Below, piece by piece: positions 51,553-61,359 of a DNA stretch of 64,000 nucleotides (position 1 is its first letter; each line of letters begins with the position of its first letter). The notes under the pieces were generated by a model. That model did not search any database and had not been told where the DNA came from. It saw nothing but the letters and a program-made list of their open reading frames with translations. This stretch comes from Neoalteromonas arenosi (GTDB taxonomy: Bacteria > Pseudomonadota > Gammaproteobacteria > Enterobacterales > Alteromonadaceae). The DNA lies in NCBI RefSeq assembly GCF_030362855.1, contig NZ_JAUCBP010000007.1, positions 244,675-308,674 on the forward strand, written 5' to 3'. Both the position numbers and the translations under genes were made by a program.

Positions 51553-53955
51553 GTGAAAAAACTATCAGGCTTATTGTTTTGGCTGCTGCTGTCGCCGTTG
51601 GCGTTGGCACAAAATATCTCAGAGTTTACAGATGGGATGAGCAAACAAGAGGGGTTGATTCCAATCTTTTATGATCGTTCTGAAGATAAAGTTTATTTGC
51701 AGCTATCAGAATTTGAGCAATCCCTGATTTTCCAAAGTAGTTTGCCTCAAGGCGTCGGTTCAAATGACATTGGCTTAGACCGCGGCCAGCTTGGTGAAAC
51801 ACGTCTGATTGAGTTTGAGCGTTATGGCAACAAAGTCTTATTGAAGCAACTGAATACTCAATATCGCGCTGTTTCAGCCAATGTGGCTGAACAAGCTTCA
51901 ATTGATGAAGCTTTTGCTGATTCGGTTATTGCCGGACTACCTGTGGTGGCGGAAGATGCAGGCGCAGTGTTAGTCGATTATACGGATTTTTTGTTCAGTG
52001 ATATTCATGGTATTGCTGTACGTTTAGAGCGCACTAAACAAGGTAATTACAAAGTGGATACGGTGCGCAGTGGTGTGTATTTACCTCGTACCAAAGCGTT
52101 CCCGAAAAATACCGAACTTGAAGCATTGGTGACTTTTGCCGGTAGTAAGCCGGGTACCTATGTAAGTCAGGTCAGTCCAGAGCCTGAGTCAATCTCTGTG
52201 CATCTGCATCACAGCTTCATTGAATTACCTGACAATGAATACCAACCACGCCGTTTCCATCCGTTTTCAGGGTTTTGGAAGCACAGCTATATGGATTATT
52301 CGGTCCCAATTGATCAACCGATGGAGCAAAAGCTGATCCCCCGCCATCGATTGAACAAGTTAGACCCATCGGCGAGCAGCAGCCCAGCTGTTGAACCGAT
52401 TGTATATTACCTCGACCCAGGCATTCCTGAACCGGTAATGAGTGCATTGCGCGATGGTGCATTGTGGTGGAACGACGCCTTTGCCGCGATCGGGTATGAA
52501 AATGCTTTCCAAGTCAAGATACTGCCGGCAGATGCAGACCCAATGGATGTCCGCTACAACGTTATCCAATGGGTACACCGCGCTACGCGTGGGTGGTCTT
52601 ATGGCACATCAGTGGTGGATCCACGTACGGGAGAGATTATCAAAGGTCATGTTACCTTGGGCTCATTGCGTGTGCGTCAAGACTATTTGATTGCTTTGGG
52701 GTTAACGAGTCCATTCGCCGATGGCAATACCGATACCTCAAAGCAGCAAGCCATGGCCTTAGCGCGCATCAGACAATTGTCTGCCCATGAAGTAGGGCAT
52801 ACCTTGGGTATTGCGCATAACTTTGCCGCTAGCGAAACAGGGCGTGATTCAGTGATGGATTATCCACACCCGAAAATTCAAATTGTGCGCGGCAAAGTAT
52901 CATTAGAAGGGGCGTACGCTGTGGGTATGGGACGTTGGGATTTACACACCATTGCCTATGGATATCAAGACTTTGTTAATGCTGAAGCGGAAACTGCTGG
53001 GTTAGCTCAAACCATCGCGGCTGCCTATGACAGTGGTATGCGCTATAAGTCTGATCCGGATTCTCGTTCCGGTCGTCACCCCAGTGCAGATGGGCACCTG
53101 TGGGATAATGGTGCAGACCCGATCGCAGAGTTTGAGCGGGTAGCTGCAGTGCGTCACTACGGGCTGGCAAGGTTTGGTTTAGATACTATTCCAGAGGGAA
53201 CCCCTTTATCTGATCTGGAGGAATTTTTAGCTCCCTTGTACTTTGCGCACCGCTATCAGGCCGATGCAGTAGCCAAGCTTATTGGTGGGATAGACTATCA
53301 ATACGAAGTGAAATCTGAGCGTCCTATTCAAGGTCAGACCGTAGTGTCACCAGAGCGCCAAAATAGAGCACTACAAACCCTGCTAAGCAGTTTGACGCCG
53401 GAATTTTTAGCCCTACCGAACAGTGTTACGCAGCTTATCATTCCCAAAGTGTACGGCACCAGTCGTAATCGCGAATCTTTTGCCGGTCGCACTGGGCGTA
53501 TGTTTGATCCGCTGAGCGCCGCGGAGGCTTCGGCGGCCAACACTGTAGGGTTATTGTTGCATGCCGAGCGTCTCAACCGATTGACGTGGCAGCGAACTTT
53601 GGACGATGAACATCTGAGTGTGGTTGGGGTGTTGAATCAACTATTGGATAAAACTTGGAAGGCGCGCGCATCTGGTACTGATGGCGTAAGTGAAGGCCTA
53701 GCTGAAAGTATTAATGAGCGAGTAAAGCTTGTCGTGTTGCATGCGGTGATGGACGCAATCAAGGCGGATAGTTTAAGCCCGGAGAACCGTTTAGCGATGA
53801 TGGGGGCACTGCAGCAGTTTACTAAATGGCTAGCGCGTAACGACGACACCTACGTTGACAAAGCTCTTCTGCAGTTACTTGACACATACTGGCAAACCGG
53901 CGAATGGCATGGCACCTTCAAGCCAGTGAGTATGCCGCCGGGTTCACCTATTTAA
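51553..53955 (+). CDS. Large exported zinc metalloprotease (DUF5117/DUF4953 type)
   Basis: The 800-residue protein has a signal peptide (cleavage near ALA-Q). HEVGHTLGIAHN (at about 413) is an HExxHxxGxxH metzincin-like zinc motif, and a Met-turn-like SVMDYPHP follows about 20 residues on. The N-terminal part has a beta-rich DUF5117-type region. It probably cleaves proteins in the periplasm or outside the cell. GTG start with GGGGGA upstream. It is divergent from the GCS2-like gene. Targets unknown. Confidence 0.85.
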   Translation: MKKLSGLLFWLLLSPLALAQNISEFTDGMSKQEGLIPIFYDRSEDKVYLQLSEFEQSLIFQSSLPQGVGSNDIGLDRGQLGETRLIEFERYGNKVLLKQLNTQYRAVSANVAEQASIDEAFADSVIAGLPVVAEDAGAVLVDYTDFLFSDIHGIAVRLERTKQGNYKVDTVRSGVYLPRTKAFPKNTELEALVTFAGSKPGTYVSQVSPEPESISVHLHHSFIELPDNEYQPRRFHPFSGFWKHSYMDYSVPIDQPMEQKLIPRHRLNKLDPSASSSPAVEPIVYYLDPGIPEPVMSALRDGALWWNDAFAAIGYENAFQVKILPADADPMDVRYNVIQWVHRATRGWSYGTSVVDPRTGEIIKGHVTLGSLRVRQDYLIALGLTSPFADGNTDTSKQQAMALARIRQLSAHEVGHTLGIAHNFAASETGRDSVMDYPHPKIQIVRGKVSLEGAYAVGMGRWDLHTIAYGYQDFVNAEAETAGLAQTIAAAYDSGMRYKSDPDSRSGRHPSADGHLWDNGADPIAEFERVAAVRHYGLARFGLDTIPEGTPLSDLEEFLAPLYFAHRYQADAVAKLIGGIDYQYEVKSERPIQGQTVVSPERQNRALQTLLSSLTPEFLALPNSVTQLIIPKVYGTSRNRESFAGRTGRMFDPLSAAEASAANTVGLLLHAERLNRLTWQRTLDDEHLSVVGVLNQLLDKTWKARASGTDGVSEGLAESINERVKLVVLHAVMDAIKADSLSPENRLAMMGALQQFTKWLARNDDTYVDKALLQLLDTYWQTGEWHGTFKPVSMPPGSPI

Positions 53956-53999
53956 GTGAATCTGGCTGGGTGCTGCTCAAGTTACAGAGCAGCACTTCT

Positions 54000-55118
54000 T
54001 CACAGCTGATGATAGTTGGTTAAACATTTATACAATTGCGTTCCGCTGAGCACTGAAGCCGATGGGAAATGCAGCACTGGGATCAAATCGCAGGGTGCGG
54101 TGATCAGCTCTACTGCACGTTCGTTATCGAGTTCGTCAACATTCAAGACTTTTGCTAGGCACTCACCATGATTGACCGGAACGCCGGGTTTCGCACAATA
54201 CTCAACAATGCCACCAGTCTGAGTAAACAGCGTGCGGTAGTCTTTAAGTTTAGAGGCATATCGCAGCATAGGTGCGGGGCCTATGCTTGCGTCTACCAAC
54301 ACATCACGGCCATTTAAATAACTTAAAATACCTTCTGCGTCTTCCTCGCCCTCGGCAAAATTAACAACTTCTTGTGACCCCATTTCAACGGTGAATGCCT
54401 CAATGTTGAAGTTAAAATCGCGCTGATATTTTTTGGTTAAATTCTCTGACAGTGTCCACCATGGACAAAAGGTTGCCTCGTCGAGCGCGCCCGCAAACAG
54501 ATTAGGAATAAAAATTACGTGTGGAATATTAAACAGCTTTGCGGCATCAGCAGCGTATTCAGGAACGTAAATATGGCGACTAGACACTGGCCCATTATGC
54601 AAATCTAATACGATATCAGCATTCATCGCTAATGTTTGCAACTTGAGGTTAAGTTGATTGGCAAGCCCGAGTCCCCAGTCAGCGTTTAAGCGCTGGTGTA
54701 AGCCTTGTTGTAGTACTTGTCGAAAGCGCTGCTTAATGGATTCGACCGACTCTTCTGGTCCAACGGTACGGGCAAATTTCAATACGGCGTCGCGATCATA
54801 GTAATAGCCGCGATTCCAATTCGTTCCATTCACAGGATCAAAACGGCCAAGCGTATATTCACCCGCTTTGATATTGGTACCCACCGGATTACAGTTAGGC
54901 ACCAAGGTAATCTCACCGCGGATAGGAATGCGCTTTAACCATTGAATGAGGTGATAAATAACCACGTTGCCCTGAACTTCGGCCCCATGGATGGAACTTT
55001 GAATATAGACTTTCGGACCCTGTTGTTGACCGCGAAAGCGATAGATGGGGACTTGCATGTTGCGCCCAGATGCGTTTTGGGCGACGACCAGGTATTCCTT
55101 CGAAAAGCTATTACTCAC
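54000..55118 (-). CDS. Second AstE/aspartoacylase-like zinc hydrolase (M14-related)
   Basis: The 372-residue protein has the zinc ligands in SSIHGAEVQGN (H-x-x-E) and VLDLHNGP, the fold of the succinylglutamate desuccinylase/aspartoacylase family. It starts at GTG with AAGAGA upstream. It converges on the metalloprotease gene. It is distinct from the AstE-like protein at 48799 but the domain plan matches. With two such enzymes in 7 kb, and no astABD genes nearby, arginine succinyl catabolism is not supported. Substrate unknown. Confidence 0.78.
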   Translation of the reverse strand: MSNSFSKEYLVVAQNASGRNMQVPIYRFRGQQQGPKVYIQSSIHGAEVQGNVVIYHLIQWLKRIPIRGEITLVPNCNPVGTNIKAGEYTLGRFDPVNGTNWNRGYYYDRDAVLKFARTVGPEESVESIKQRFRQVLQQGLHQRLNADWGLGLANQLNLKLQTLAMNADIVLDLHNGPVSSRHIYVPEYAADAAKLFNIPHVIFIPNLFAGALDEATFCPWWTLSENLTKKYQRDFNFNIEAFTVEMGSQEVVNFAEGEEDAEGILSYLNGRDVLVDASIGPAPMLRYASKLKDYRTLFTQTGGIVEYCAKPGVPVNHGECLAKVLNVDELDNERAVELITAPCDLIPVLHFPSASVLSGTQLYKCLTNYHQL

Positions 55119-55304
55119 AAAATTTCTCTTAGTGATGCTAGTGATGCATAGTCTACTTGGCTTTGGTTAAAGCGTCACCTTTACTCAATCTTTACACTCC
55201 AGTGACAGAACTTTACGTGCGTACCAGTAGACTCAATGACATAAATTCGATGCAAATATCTAAGCATTTGCTCGCGGAAGAATTAAATAAGGTTGTACGC
55301 ACAA

Positions 55305-56540
55305 ATGAAAAAATTTATACAGACAGTTATTTTTATCGTTCCATTTGCTGGTGTGGTCGCTTGTGGTGGGGGCAACAGTGATTCTGAGTCCGTAGTTGTT
55401 GAAACGCTTGCACCTGAACCGGTTCAGCCCGATCCTGTGCAGCCTGCTCCTGGGTCGACCAGCACAATCGATTTACCTGACGTACCATACGATTACGAAA
55501 CGCTTGATTTGCCCGCGCACTATACCATGGACGTACCTGGACAACGATTGCCAACATCGGTCAATGGACTCGACAATACTCCCGCGAACAACCCGGTTAC
55601 CAATGATGGTGCGACGCTCGGACGCGTGCTCTTTTACGATAAAAGTCTTAGCGCGAATGGCGAGGTAGCTTGTGCATCGTGTCATATCCAAGCCTTGGGC
55701 TTTTCAGATGATGCAACCCTAAGTGTTGGCTTTGAGGGAGGGCAAACTGCGAGACATTCAATGACGTTAATCAATGCGCGCTATTACCAACGCGGTCGCT
55801 TTTTTTGGGATGAGAGAGCGACTACCCTAGAGGAGCAAGTACTGCAGCCATTTCAAGATCCCGTAGAGATGGGAATGAGTTTGGATGAGGTTGTTGCTGC
55901 GGTTGCGGCACGTGACTTTTACCCCGAACTTTTTACTAATGCATTTGGCAGTAGTGAAGTAACCTCCGAGCGAATAGCATTGGCTCTCGCTCAGTTTGTC
56001 CGCAGTATCGTGAGCTATTCCAGTCGTTATGATGAGGGCCGGGCGATGGCCAATGCGCCAGGTGACGACTTTTTTAATTTTACTGCACAAGAAAACCTCG
56101 GTAAAAACTTGTTCTTGCAAAATATACCCAATGGCGGGGCAGGCTGTTTTGGTTGTCACACCACTGAAGCCTTTGTCAGTGCAAATCCAGGACCAATGAA
56201 CAACGGCCTCGATTTGGCGACGACTGACGAGGGAGCTGGTGCAGTGTTTAATAACCCGATATTTGAGGGGCGCTTTAAAACATCGAGTCTACGCAGTATT
56301 GAACTAACTGCTCCTTATATGCACGATGGTCGTTTCGCGACTTTGGAAGAAGTGGTCGAGCACTATAATAGTGGGGTTCAAGCACACCCAACACTCTCAC
56401 CGGCTCTGACTGATCAAAACGGTGACCCTATCCGGTTAAACCTCACCGATGAGCAAAAAGCCGCACTCGTCGCATTTCTAAAAACGCTCACTGATGAGAG
56501 TATTAGTCGTGAGGTTAAATGGAGCGACCCGTTCATATAA
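55305..56540 (+). CDS. Di-haem cytochrome c peroxidase/MauG-like lipoprotein
   Basis: About 411 residues. The start contains a lipobox-like FAGVVACGGG, so a lipid anchor is likely, followed by a Pro/Glu-rich linker. Two c-haem motifs, CASCH (about 125) and CFGCH (about 280), identify the bacterial cytochrome c peroxidase/MauG superfamily, which reduces hydrogen peroxide or oxidises a protein partner. MHDGRFATLEEVVEHYNSG is also typical. I chose ATG 55305 because it yields the lipoprotein signal; TTG 55293 is an alternative. No adjacent electron donor gene was found. Confidence 0.88.
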   Translation: MKKFIQTVIFIVPFAGVVACGGGNSDSESVVVETLAPEPVQPDPVQPAPGSTSTIDLPDVPYDYETLDLPAHYTMDVPGQRLPTSVNGLDNTPANNPVTNDGATLGRVLFYDKSLSANGEVACASCHIQALGFSDDATLSVGFEGGQTARHSMTLINARYYQRGRFFWDERATTLEEQVLQPFQDPVEMGMSLDEVVAAVAARDFYPELFTNAFGSSEVTSERIALALAQFVRSIVSYSSRYDEGRAMANAPGDDFFNFTAQENLGKNLFLQNIPNGGAGCFGCHTTEAFVSANPGPMNNGLDLATTDEGAGAVFNNPIFEGRFKTSSLRSIELTAPYMHDGRFATLEEVVEHYNSGVQAHPTLSPALTDQNGDPIRLNLTDEQKAALVAFLKTLTDESISREVKWSDPFI

Positions 56541-56613
56541 ACTTAATGTCATTAACATCGCAAGATCTGTTTAATTCACCCAACTCACCTTGAGCTTGTG
56601 TGCCGATTGCGAT

Positions 56614-56633
56614 ACAACGGGGCAAAGCGTTGT
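56614..56633 (+). promoter_or_regulatory. Small inverted repeat just before moaB
   Basis: ACAACG pairs with CGTTGT around an 8-base loop and ends 3 bases before the AAGGAG ribosome site of moaB. It might affect translation or bind a regulator; it is too simple to be called a molybdenum cofactor riboswitch. Confidence 0.25.
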
Positions 56634-56647
56634 GAAGGAGAGACTAA

Positions 56648-57169
56648 GTGGCCGCAAAGGCATTAAATGTTGCAGTGTTAACTGTCAGTGATACCCGCGA
56701 CGAGGATACCGATACTTCGGGCATGTTCTTACAAACAGCTGTACAAGATGCTGGACACGTATTATTGGCCAAAACCATCGTAAAAGATGACGTTTACCAA
56801 ATGCGTGCTGTTGTATCAGAATGGATAGCTAAACCCGATATTCACGTTATTCTAGTAACTGGAGGAACAGGGTTTACTGACCGCGACTCCACGCCTGAAG
56901 CACTTACGGTGTTATTTGATAAACAAGTAGAAGGGTTTGGCGAATTGTTTCGTTATCTTTCATTTCAAGAAATAGGTACCTCAACCGTGCAATCACGTGC
57001 GTTCGCCGGCTTAGCTAACCATACCGCTATTTTTTGCATGCCAGGCTCTACAGGGGCTTGTCGCACCGCTTGGAATGGGATTATCAAAGAGCAGCTCAAT
57101 AGCGAACACCGGCCTTGCAACTTTGTTGGCCATTTAACAAGTCACCTTTCTGACAATGCTGGGAAATAA
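56648..57169 (+). CDS. moaB: Molybdenum cofactor biosynthesis protein B
   Basis: The 173-residue MoaB/Mog-fold protein adenylylates molybdopterin or supports that step. [17 protein letters not shown] (about 78-94) and [13 protein letters not shown] near the end are family signatures. GTG start with AAGGAG upstream. It is the first gene of moaB-moaC-moaD-moaE-modA-modB-modC; no moaA is in the run. Confidence 0.93.
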   Translation: MAAKALNVAVLTVSDTRDEDTDTSGMFLQTAVQDAGHVLLAKTIVKDDVYQMRAVVSEWIAKPDIHVILVTGGTGFTDRDSTPEALTVLFDKQVEGFGELFRYLSFQEIGTSTVQSRAFAGLANHTAIFCMPGSTGACRTAWNGIIKEQLNSEHRPCNFVGHLTSHLSDNAGK

Positions 57170-57171
57170 GC

Positions 57172-57651
57172 ATGGCGTTTTCACATTTGGATAGCCAAGG
57201 CAATGCCAATATGGTTGATGTTTCAGCCAAGCAGGATACACAACGCACTGCCATTGCTGAGGGTTTCGTTTACATGCAGCCAGAAACCCTCGCGCAAGTG
57301 CAACAGCAATCATTAGCCAAAGGCGATGTGCTTAGTGTTGCGCGTATCGCAGGTATTCAGGCAGCGAAGAAGTGTTCCGATTTGATCCCACTTTGTCATC
57401 CGTTAGCTTTAACCAAAGTCGGTGTTGATTTTGAGATCCAAGCAGAACAAAACCGCATCCGCATTGAGGCCATGTGCCGCTTAACCGGCAAGACGGGTGT
57501 TGAAATGGAAGCGTTAACTGCAGTTAGCGTTGCTGCGCTTACCGTTTTTGATATGTGCAAAGCGCTAGAGCCGGCAATGCGTATTGACGGAATTCGCGTG
57601 CTCGATAAACAAGGTGGCAAGCACGGTCATTGGCAGGCACAACAAGCATGA
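57172..57651 (+). CDS. moaC: Cyclic pyranopterin monophosphate synthase (MoaC)
   Basis: MoaC converts 3',8-cyclo-GTP made by MoaA into cyclic pyranopterin. The 159 residues match the family. [18 protein letters not shown] and the [19 protein letters not shown] core (about 110-128) are diagnostic, and the active-site Lys/His are within these. It starts 2 bases after moaB and overlaps moaD by ATGA. Confidence 0.95.
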   Translation: MAFSHLDSQGNANMVDVSAKQDTQRTAIAEGFVYMQPETLAQVQQQSLAKGDVLSVARIAGIQAAKKCSDLIPLCHPLALTKVGVDFEIQAEQNRIRIEAMCRLTGKTGVEMEALTAVSVAALTVFDMCKALEPAMRIDGIRVLDKQGGKHGHWQAQQA

Positions 57652-57896
57652 TAACAGTAAAATTTTTCGCCCAATTCCGCGAGCTGCTGGGCACTGAGTC
57701 ACTTGAGCTTGCCATTGGTGATGGAACGACAATAGCTGATCTGCGAACGCTTTTGGCTAGCGAAATTAGTGAGTTCGACAGTGTGGTTCGTCCCAACGAG
57801 TTCTTGTGTGCATTGAATCACACGCTCACAGATCAACATGCGGTACTTAGCGATGGTGATGAAGTCGCGTTTTTACCACCGGTTACTGGCGGTTAA
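57648..57896 (+). CDS. moaD: Molybdopterin synthase sulfur carrier subunit
   Basis: The 82-residue ubiquitin-like protein ends in GG, which is thiocarboxylated by MoeB and donates sulfur to make molybdopterin. [15 protein letters not shown] at the start is typical. I use ATG 57648 (overlapping the moaC stop), not the upstream TTG 57630. Confidence 0.94.
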   Translation: MITVKFFAQFRELLGTESLELAIGDGTTIADLRTLLASEISEFDSVVRPNEFLCALNHTLTDQHAVLSDGDEVAFLPPVTGG

Positions 57897-57897
57897 C

Positions 57898-58347
57898 GTG
57901 GACCGAATTAGTGTTCAAACCGAAGACTTTGACGTAGCTGAGTGCTATTCCGTGTTGCGCGAAGCCGAAGGGGATGGTGCGATTGTTACATTCACCGGTA
58001 TCGTTCGAGAGCTTGCTCAAGAAGCGCGCCTTGCTGGTATTGAATTAGAACACTATCCACAAATGACCCACTTAGCCTTGGAGAAACTCGTTGCCGATGC
58101 GCGATCGCGTTTCACCTTAGGTGCAGTGACTATAATCCACCGGGTAGGCAAATTAGCCGCCCACGAACAAATAGTCTTTGTAGGTGTTACCAGTCGTCAT
58201 CGACAAGCCGCTTTTGATGCCTGCCAATTTTTAATGGACATTTTAAAGCGCGACGTGCCCCTGTGGAAAAAAGAGTGGCACGAAGACGGTTCTGGGCAAT
58301 GGGTAGCGGCAAAAGACAGCGATAAGAAGGCAGCTGCTAAGTGGTAA
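57898..58347 (+). CDS. moaE: Molybdopterin synthase catalytic subunit
   Basis: MoaE pairs with MoaD to insert the dithiolene sulfurs. The 149 residues have FTGIVRE, LEHYPQMTHLALEKLV, IIHRVGKLAAHEQIVFVGV and the RHRQAAFDACQFLMD motif. GTG 57898, 1 base after the moaD stop, is the natural start; the longer frame beginning at 57838 runs within moaD. It overlaps or abuts modA. Confidence 0.94.
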   Translation: MDRISVQTEDFDVAECYSVLREAEGDGAIVTFTGIVRELAQEARLAGIELEHYPQMTHLALEKLVADARSRFTLGAVTIIHRVGKLAAHEQIVFVGVTSRHRQAAFDACQFLMDILKRDVPLWKKEWHEDGSGQWVAAKDSDKKAAAKW

Positions 58348-58349
58348 AT

Positions 58350-59135
58350 GTGAAAGTTATAGTTGCTCGACGCATGCGAATGTTAGTCGTTTTGCTTTCC
58401 GCTATTTTGGTGCTACTGCATACCGCCCCTGCGGCAGCTAATGCGAGAGATAAGCTGCGAGTTGCTGTCGCGTCTAACTTTGCGCCAATGGCTCGTAAGC
58501 TTGCGAATCAATTTGAGCAGCAAAACGATATTGAGCTAAGTATCGTCGCAAGTTCTTCAGGTACTGCATTTGCGCAAATCGTGCAAGGTGCGCCCTATGA
58601 TCTCTTTTTATCGGCTGATGCTTTTCGTCCTGAGCAATTGGAACAATTAGGTCATATTATTCAGGGTTCTCGTGCAACATATGCACGTGGGCTTTTAGCG
58701 CTGTGGGCACCTAATCAGCAGTTGCCATCTGTTAATGTAGATGCTCTAGCTGAATGGTTAATATCACAACCTAGATTGGCGATAGCTAATCCCTACACAG
58801 CGCCCTACGGAACTGCTGCAACACGTGTGTTGGCAACTTTGGGAATAGAGCATCAAGTCAAACCGACCACAGTTACAGGCAACAACGTATTTCAGGCCTT
58901 TCAATTTGTGCATACCGGCAATGCGGCGGTGGGATTTGTAGGGTATCACCTAGTGCAAGATGAAGCCGATGTATTGATTTTACCGACTGCGCTCTATTCA
59001 CCCATTGAGCAGCAGCTAGTTGTGTTAAAGCGCAGTAAGCATGTTACCGAAGCTATGGCATTTCGCACATATTTATTAAGTCCAAATGTGCAACAGCAAA
59101 TTACCCATGCAGGTTTCGCTCAAGGGGACAGTTAG
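58350..59135 (+). CDS. modA: Molybdate ABC transporter substrate-binding protein
   Basis: ModA binds molybdate (and tungstate) in the periplasm. About 261 residues with a signal peptide (cleavage near AAA-N) and the mature sequence VAVASNFAPMARKLANQFE, SSGTAFAQIVQGAPYDLFLS and RLAIANPYTAPYGTAA typical of the family. The exact start is uncertain: GTG 58341, GTG 58350 or ATG 58374. Its stop overlaps the modB start (TAGTG). Confidence 0.93.
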   Translation: MKVIVARRMRMLVVLLSAILVLLHTAPAAANARDKLRVAVASNFAPMARKLANQFEQQNDIELSIVASSSGTAFAQIVQGAPYDLFLSADAFRPEQLEQLGHIIQGSRATYARGLLALWAPNQQLPSVNVDALAEWLISQPRLAIANPYTAPYGTAATRVLATLGIEHQVKPTTVTGNNVFQAFQFVHTGNAAVGFVGYHLVQDEADVLILPTALYSPIEQQLVVLKRSKHVTEAMAFRTYLLSPNVQQQITHAGFAQGDS

Positions 59136-59803
59136 TGGACTATGAGGCTATCTTTTTAACCCTAAAGCTGGCGCTGTTTACCAGTGTTATTTTGCTTGCG
59201 TTTGCTACACCACTTGCTTGGTGGTTAGCGCGTTGGCGTCACCCACTGCGGCCCTTAGTAAATGCAGTGATTGCTTTGCCATTGGTTTTACCGCCAACGG
59301 TTTTGGGGTTCTATCTGCTGGTCGCTTTTTCACCTAATCACTGGTTTGGTGCTACATGGTTAAGTACCACAGGCAGCACGCTTGCTTTTAGTTTTACGGG
59401 CATTCTTATAGGTTCGCTGATTTATTCCTTACCTTTTGCGGTACAGCCGCTCTACAACGCTTTTGAACACTTAGACAAACGATACTTAGATGTGGCTAAG
59501 ACCTTCAACCTTAGCCGCTGGTTAACGTTTTGGCGTGTGATTTTTCCACTTACGCGTTCGGCGTTTATGACTGCGGTGGGCTTGAGTTTTGCTCATACAT
59601 TAGGTGAGTTTGGTGTGGTATTGATGATCGGAGGCAATATACCTGGAGAAACGCGCGTTGTTTCTATTGCACTTTTTGACCACGTCGAGTCACTGAATTA
59701 TTCAGCCGCACACCAATTGGCGTTTGTATTGTTGGTGTTTTCTTTCGTGATGCTGGCGATTTTGTATCGTCTTAATCGCAAGCAGTTAAGCTCATGGACT
59801 TAA
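59135..59803 (+). CDS. modB: Molybdate ABC transporter permease
   Basis: The 222-residue inner-membrane permease has about five hydrophobic spans. ALPLVLPPTVLGFYLL and the EAA-like loop ALGEFGVVLMIGG-type sequence (read here as HTLGEFGVVLMIGGNIPGET) match ModB. It starts at GTG 59135 in the modA stop and overlaps modC by 10 bases. Confidence 0.94.
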   Translation: MDYEAIFLTLKLALFTSVILLAFATPLAWWLARWRHPLRPLVNAVIALPLVLPPTVLGFYLLVAFSPNHWFGATWLSTTGSTLAFSFTGILIGSLIYSLPFAVQPLYNAFEHLDKRYLDVAKTFNLSRWLTFWRVIFPLTRSAFMTAVGLSFAHTLGEFGVVLMIGGNIPGETRVVSIALFDHVESLNYSAAHQLAFVLLVFSFVMLAILYRLNRKQLSSWT

Positions 59804-60876
59804 CCTTTACGCTCGAAAAAGATCGCAAACAGCTATTGGCGGTCGATTGTAGAATCCCCGCTGGGGTTGGTTGCATTGCAATCTACGGGCCGTCAGGGGC
59901 GGGTAAAAGTACATTACTGCGATGTCTTGCTGGACTTGAAGAGGACATGCGTGGTGCTCCTATACTGTGGGATAAACACGAGTTTTGCGGTGACCGCGTA
60001 GGTATAGTGTTTCAAGATGGTGTGCTGTTTCCACATCTAACCGTACGCGGTAACTTGTCTTTCGCTTTGCAGCATACGCCAGTGATTGGCCTGTCTCATC
60101 CACTTGCAGAGCATTCGATGTCATCATTGGTGAATATTTTCGAAATTGAATCACTGCTTGAGCTACCCGTAACAAAGCTATCGGGTGGCGAGGCACAACG
60201 CGTAGCGATTGTTAGAGCTCTGTTGAATAAACCCGATATATTGCTGTTGGATGAAGCGTTTTCTGCGCTGGATAAGCGATTAAAACGCAAGCTTATTCAA
60301 TTTATTTCAGGGTTGATTAGCAAAGGCTTACGGGTCGTGGTTGTATCGCATGCATTGCGCGAACTAGCAATTTTAAGTGACTACTTTATTCATCTTGAGC
60401 ATGGCAACGTCGTCAATAGCGGCAGTGCCGAAATGATGTTGCCGAGATTGCAGTTGGATGCAGATACCCTCAGTAGTGAGAGCTTAGGTGAACCTGTTTT
60501 CAGCCTGTTAGCAGTTGAGCCTGCACTCGGTTTATCAACCGAGCATGGCACTGATCCGATTAAGGAATTTATGCTTGGCGAAGTACGACTCTATGCATCC
60601 AGTTATTTTACAATTCATGATGAAATGAAAATCCGCGTAGATGCTAACCATATTGTGATAAGTAATAATGCCCCAGGTGATTCCAGTATGCTTAACCAGT
60701 TACCGGTATTCATAGAGCAAATTGAAAAGCGCACAGACGGTCGTTGTTTGTTGCACATGTTCACTCGCACTGAAGCTGCGCCACAACGTCTTTATGCAAT
60801 TGTTTCTAGCTTATCAATCGAGAAGTTAAACCTTGAGGCTGGTCGGCATGTATACGCCAGTTTTAAAGCACACTAG
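59794..60876 (+). CDS. modC: Molybdate ABC transporter ATP-binding protein
   Basis: ModC powers molybdate import. The 360 residues have Walker A YGPSGAGKST (about 30-39), signature LSGGEAQRVAIVRALL, Walker B ILLLDEAFSAL and the H-loop VVSHA. The C-terminal 90 residues fit a molybdate/tungstate-binding (TOBE/Mop-like) domain. It closes the seven-gene run that began with moaB. A gap of 23 bases with AAGGAGA then leads to the YjbR gene, which may be cotranscribed. Confidence 0.94.
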   Translation: MDLTFTLEKDRKQLLAVDCRIPAGVGCIAIYGPSGAGKSTLLRCLAGLEEDMRGAPILWDKHEFCGDRVGIVFQDGVLFPHLTVRGNLSFALQHTPVIGLSHPLAEHSMSSLVNIFEIESLLELPVTKLSGGEAQRVAIVRALLNKPDILLLDEAFSALDKRLKRKLIQFISGLISKGLRVVVVSHALRELAILSDYFIHLEHGNVVNSGSAEMMLPRLQLDADTLSSESLGEPVFSLLAVEPALGLSTEHGTDPIKEFMLGEVRLYASSYFTIHDEMKIRVDANHIVISNNAPGDSSMLNQLPVFIEQIEKRTDGRCLLHMFTRTEAAPQRLYAIVSSLSIEKLNLEAGRHVYASFKAH

Positions 60877-60899
60877 AGCAATAAAAGGAGATACAAAGC

Positions 60900-61256
60900 A
60901 TGGAGTTTGAGCAGTTAAAAGCCTATTTGTTAGCAAAGCCAGAAACAACACTTGGCTACCCATTTGGCGAAGATACCCACGTATTTAAAGTAAATAACAA
61001 GATGTTTGCGCTTTTTGGTCGTCACAATGACTTGCCAATGCTAAACCTTAAATGTGATCCATTGGAAGCGGCAGCGCTGTGCGATGTGCATAAGTCGGTC
61101 ACGCCGGGTTACCACATGGATAAGCGACATTGGATCTCAGTTTATTTTGATGGCAGCGTTCCACAGTCTGAGGTGGAGCGATTAATCGATAATTCGTTTA
61201 GTCTCGTCGTAGCTAAAATGCCCAAGCGCGACCAAGCGCGCTTGTTAGCGGATTAA
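60900..61256 (+). CDS. MmcQ/YjbR family protein
   Basis: The 118-residue protein has the CyaY-like MmcQ/YjbR fold: FPFG-type turn seen here as YPFGEDTHVFKVNNKMFAL, then LNLKCDP and a GYHMDKRHWISVYFDG strand. Family members have been linked to DNA binding, but the function is not known. Good AAGGAGA ribosome site. It follows modC by 23 bases. Confidence 0.85.
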   Translation: MEFEQLKAYLLAKPETTLGYPFGEDTHVFKVNNKMFALFGRHNDLPMLNLKCDPLEAAALCDVHKSVTPGYHMDKRHWISVYFDGSVPQSEVERLIDNSFSLVVAKMPKRDQARLLAD

Positions 61257-61359
61257 CGATTGATTAAGAGTCATTGCTGAGTAAAAACAGCAGGGGAATA
61301 TGCAGTCGGTTTTGCCATGCCGTTTCGCTGTGATCGGCACCAGGGTCGAAGTGTGTTTG

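Noticed and set aside
48799..55118. An arginine succinyltransferase (ast) pathway
   Set aside because: Only AstE-like hydrolases are present; no astA, astB, astC or astD gene lies nearby.
56614..56647. A molybdenum cofactor riboswitch before moaB
   Set aside because: The known motif is much longer; only a simple 6-base-pair dyad is present here.
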